A DNA stretch of 6,521 nucleotides from Deltaproteobacteria bacterium (GTDB lineage Bacteria > Desulfobacterota > Desulfarculia > Adiutricales > Adiutricaceae), in contig JAITIH010000159.1 in assembly GCA_031279525.1 (NCBI GenBank), forward strand, positions 1 through 6,521, given 5' to 3'. Position numbers and translations under genes: made by a program. This document shows positions 5,225 through 6,521 of this stretch, in pieces (the first letter of the stretch is position 1; each line of letters opens with the position of its first letter). Under the pieces are notes generated by a model. The model did no database searches and had not been told where the DNA came from. It was given only the letters and a program-made list of their open reading frames with translations.

Positions 5225-6151
5225 ATGGACCTTCAAGACTCCCCCTTGATTAAGCACTTGGACTTTTTCCTGGCCCACTTGCGGGTGGAAAGAAGCCTTT
5301 CGGGCCACACCTTAGAGGCCTATGGCCGGGCGGTTCGCGACCTTTTGGAGGATCTGGCCCAGCGAGGCTTTGGCCAGAGCCTAGGCGAGGTCAAAAGGGG
5401 CGACTTGATCGATCACCTGACCCGACTGGCCGAGGGGCGGGGCTTAAGCCCCAGGTCCGTTTGCCTTCGCCTAGCGGCCATCCGGGGCTTTTTTAAGTTT
5501 TTGGCCCAGGAAAGGGTCCTAGCCGACAACCCGGCCGCCAAAATCTCTAAACCCAAAAACCCCAAGACGCTGCCCAAGTCCCTAAGCGGCGAGGAGACGG
5601 CCGAGCTCGTGGCCTTCCCCAACGACAACGGCTTAAAGGGGCTCCGCGACCGGGCCATGCTGGAGCTTATGTACGCCGCGGGGCTACGGGTCTCCGAGCT
5701 TTTGAGCCTAACCTTAAGCCAGGTCAATCTCCCGGAAGCCTACGTCCGGGCTTTCGGCAAAGGCCAAAAAGAGCGGATCGTCCCCATTGGCCAGACGGCG
5801 GTCGAGCTGTTGGAGCGTTATTTGACTTTGGCCCGCCCACGTCTTATCCAACCCAAAAGCGGCTCGGTGGTCTTTCTGACCAAAAGGGGCCTTAAGATGT
5901 CCCGGCAATACTTCTGGCGCCTCGTTAAGGAGTTGGCCTTGACCGCTGGCCTTCCGCCCGTCTCGCCCCACGTCTTAAGGCACTCCTTCGCCACCCACTT
6001 AGTCGAGGGCGGGGCCGACTTAAGAGCCGTGCAGCTGATGCTAGGTCACGCCAACCTCTCCACCACCGAGGTTTACTTAAAAACGACCTCCAAAAGGCTT
6101 AGGAAGGTCCACGACGATTATCACCCGCGCTCCGGGGTCGAAAAACGCTAA
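5225..6151 (+). CDS. xerD: Site-specific tyrosine recombinase, XerD type
   Basis: A complete 308-residue tyrosine recombinase (E. coli XerD has 298). The N-terminal SAM-like core-binding domain (about 8-97) contains the typical YLRVERSLS-like segment, here HLRVERSLSGHTLEAY. The catalytic domain (about 115-300) carries the full active site: R155 in AGLRVSELL, K179 in GKGQKERIVPIG, H249 and R252 in PHVLRHSFATHL, H275 in LGHANLSTTEVY and nucleophile Y284. The C-terminus (LRKVHDDYHPR) matches the XerD ending and argues for XerD over XerC. With XerC it resolves chromosome dimers at dif in the cytoplasm at division, under FtsK control; it may also serve integrative elements. It has its own promoter and ribosome binding site. 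The DHH-domain gene follows 121 bp downstream on the same strand. An integrase of a mobile element is less likely given its length and motifs. Confidence 0.93.
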   Translation: MDLQDSPLIKHLDFFLAHLRVERSLSGHTLEAYGRAVRDLLEDLAQRGFGQSLGEVKRGDLIDHLTRLAEGRGLSPRSVCLRLAAIRGFFKFLAQERVLADNPAAKISKPKNPKTLPKSLSGEETAELVAFPNDNGLKGLRDRAMLELMYAAGLRVSELLSLTLSQVNLPEAYVRAFGKGQKERIVPIGQTAVELLERYLTLARPRLIQPKSGSVVFLTKRGLKMSRQYFWRLVKELALTAGLPPVSPHVLRHSFATHLVEGGADLRAVQLMLGHANLSTTEVYLKTTSKRLRKVHDDYHPRSGVEKR

Positions 6152-6157
6152 CTCTTA

Positions 6158-6215
6158 TTGGCCTTTTTTTGGGCTTTAACCAAAAAATTCCCTAAATAGC
6201 CCGCTTTTTGGCCAA
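6158..6215. repeat. Nested inverted repeat in the xerD-DHH spacer
   Basis: TTGGCC (6158-6163) pairs with GGCCAA (6210-6215), and inside it GGGCT (6171-6175) pairs with AGCCC (6198-6202), leaving two seven-base T-rich internal sides. The structure begins seven bases after the xerD stop. It lacks a following T-run, so it may stabilise or process the message rather than terminate it. Confidence 0.35.
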
Positions 6216-6230
6216 GACTAAGGCCCCCTG

Positions 6231-6243
6231 GCCGCGGCGCGGC
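6231..6243. repeat. 13-bp perfect dyad GCCGCG-G-CGCGGC
   Basis: A short GC-rich dyad about 30 bp before the DHH gene start. It could form a 5-bp stem with a three-base loop. It has no T-run, and its role is unknown. Confidence 0.3.
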
Positions 6244-6263
6244 TATCCCCCAAAGGGCTTTAC

Positions 6264-6268
6264 GAGGA
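6264..6268 (+). promoter_or_regulatory. Ribosome binding site of the DHH-domain gene
   Basis: GAGGA, four bases before ATG 6273. The spacing is short but acceptable, and it supports this start. Confidence 0.5.
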
Positions 6269-6272
6269 TCGC

Positions 6273-6521
6273 ATGACCAGTTCCGGCCTACCTGAGGGTC
6301 AAGGGCCCCAGGGGGCGATTAAAACCCTCATCACCACCCACTTAAACCCGGACTTCGACGGGGTGGCTTCCATGGTGGCGGCTAGCCGGCTCTACCCGGA
6401 CGGGGTCCTGGTCTTTCCCGGCGGCCAGGAAAAAAGCATTCGCAATTATTTTATCCAGTCGCTCCTCTACCTCTTAAACGTGGTCCGGGCCAAGGACGTC
6501 GACCTAAAGGAGGTCGAGCTC
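6273..6521 (+). CDS. DHH-domain protein, N-terminus (CBS / poly(A)-polymerase-like tRNA nucleotidyltransferase family), runs off right edge
   Basis: The first 83 codons are present and open to the window end. After a short variable N-terminus, residues 18-34 read TLITTHLNPDFDGVASM, the first DHH-phosphoesterase metal motif (H23, N25, D27, D29). They are followed by LYPDGVLVFPGGQEKSIRNY (40-59) and YLLNVVRAKDVDLKEVEL. This run is typical of long proteins, common in deltaproteobacteria and related bacteria, that join a DHH/DHHA1 domain, CBS domains and a poly(A)-polymerase/tRNA-nucleotidyltransferase head. Such proteins are thought to act in tRNA 3'-end addition or repair. Only the DHH start is visible, so the downstream domains are inferred from the family. 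A stand-alone DHH phosphoesterase cannot be excluded. It is co-directional with xerD and may share its transcript. Confidence 0.78.
   Translation, partial: MTSSGLPEGQGPQGAIKTLITTHLNPDFDGVASMVAASRLYPDGVLVFPGGQEKSIRNYFIQSLLYLLNVVRAKDVDLKEVEL

Overview
The window comes from a Gram-negative bacterium with GC-rich genes and AT-rich intergenic DNA. The start of a TonB-dependent outer-membrane receptor and a CpxA-like membrane sensor kinase imply an outer membrane. A xerD-type recombinase next to a DHH/poly(A)-polymerase-type protein is an arrangement I associate with deltaproteobacterial (Desulfobacterota) genomes; that placement is inference. No plasmid, phage or CRISPR signature is visible.

Layout. 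Positions 1-369 (minus strand) hold the first 123 codons of a TonB-dependent receptor with a strong ribosome binding site; the rest lies off the left edge. Positions 370-1717 contain no convincing intact gene. The GC-rich part (about 400-1200) has two stretches on the minus strand that look like coding remnants, one with a short TonB-plug-like motif, plus a 14-bp direct repeat and a 7-bp inverted repeat. The AT-rich part (about 1390-1717) has a minus-strand intrinsic terminator with no gene behind it (possible small RNA), a weak plus-strand terminator, and a promoter region with a perfect 16-bp palindrome.

Positions 1718-4017 are a two-component operon: an OmpR-family response regulator and a membrane histidine kinase, joined by a TAATG stop/start overlap. 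The kinase has a roughly 55-residue low-complexity insertion inside its dimerisation/phosphotransfer hairpin and lacks the usual DxGxG G1 box. Positions 4072-4891 are the C-terminal half of an IS1182-type transposase, broken by a frameshift next to a run of six A: a dead insertion-sequence remnant. Positions 4892-5224 are an intergenic spacer with G-run tandem repeats, a perfect hairpin and a promoter. Positions 5225-6151 encode a complete XerD-type tyrosine recombinase, and 6273-6521 the start of a DHH-domain protein of the CBS/tRNA-nucleotidyltransferase-like family.

How they fit together: the regulator and kinase should form one envelope-sensing phosphorelay pair, probably autoregulated. 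The receptor gene is separated from them by 1.35 kb and is read in the opposite direction, so a regulatory link is only a guess. XerD and the DHH protein look like housekeeping genes in their own co-directional unit. I did not find a clear new multi-gene system; the oddest items are the kinase insertion, the orphan terminator and the decayed DNA upstream of the receptor.
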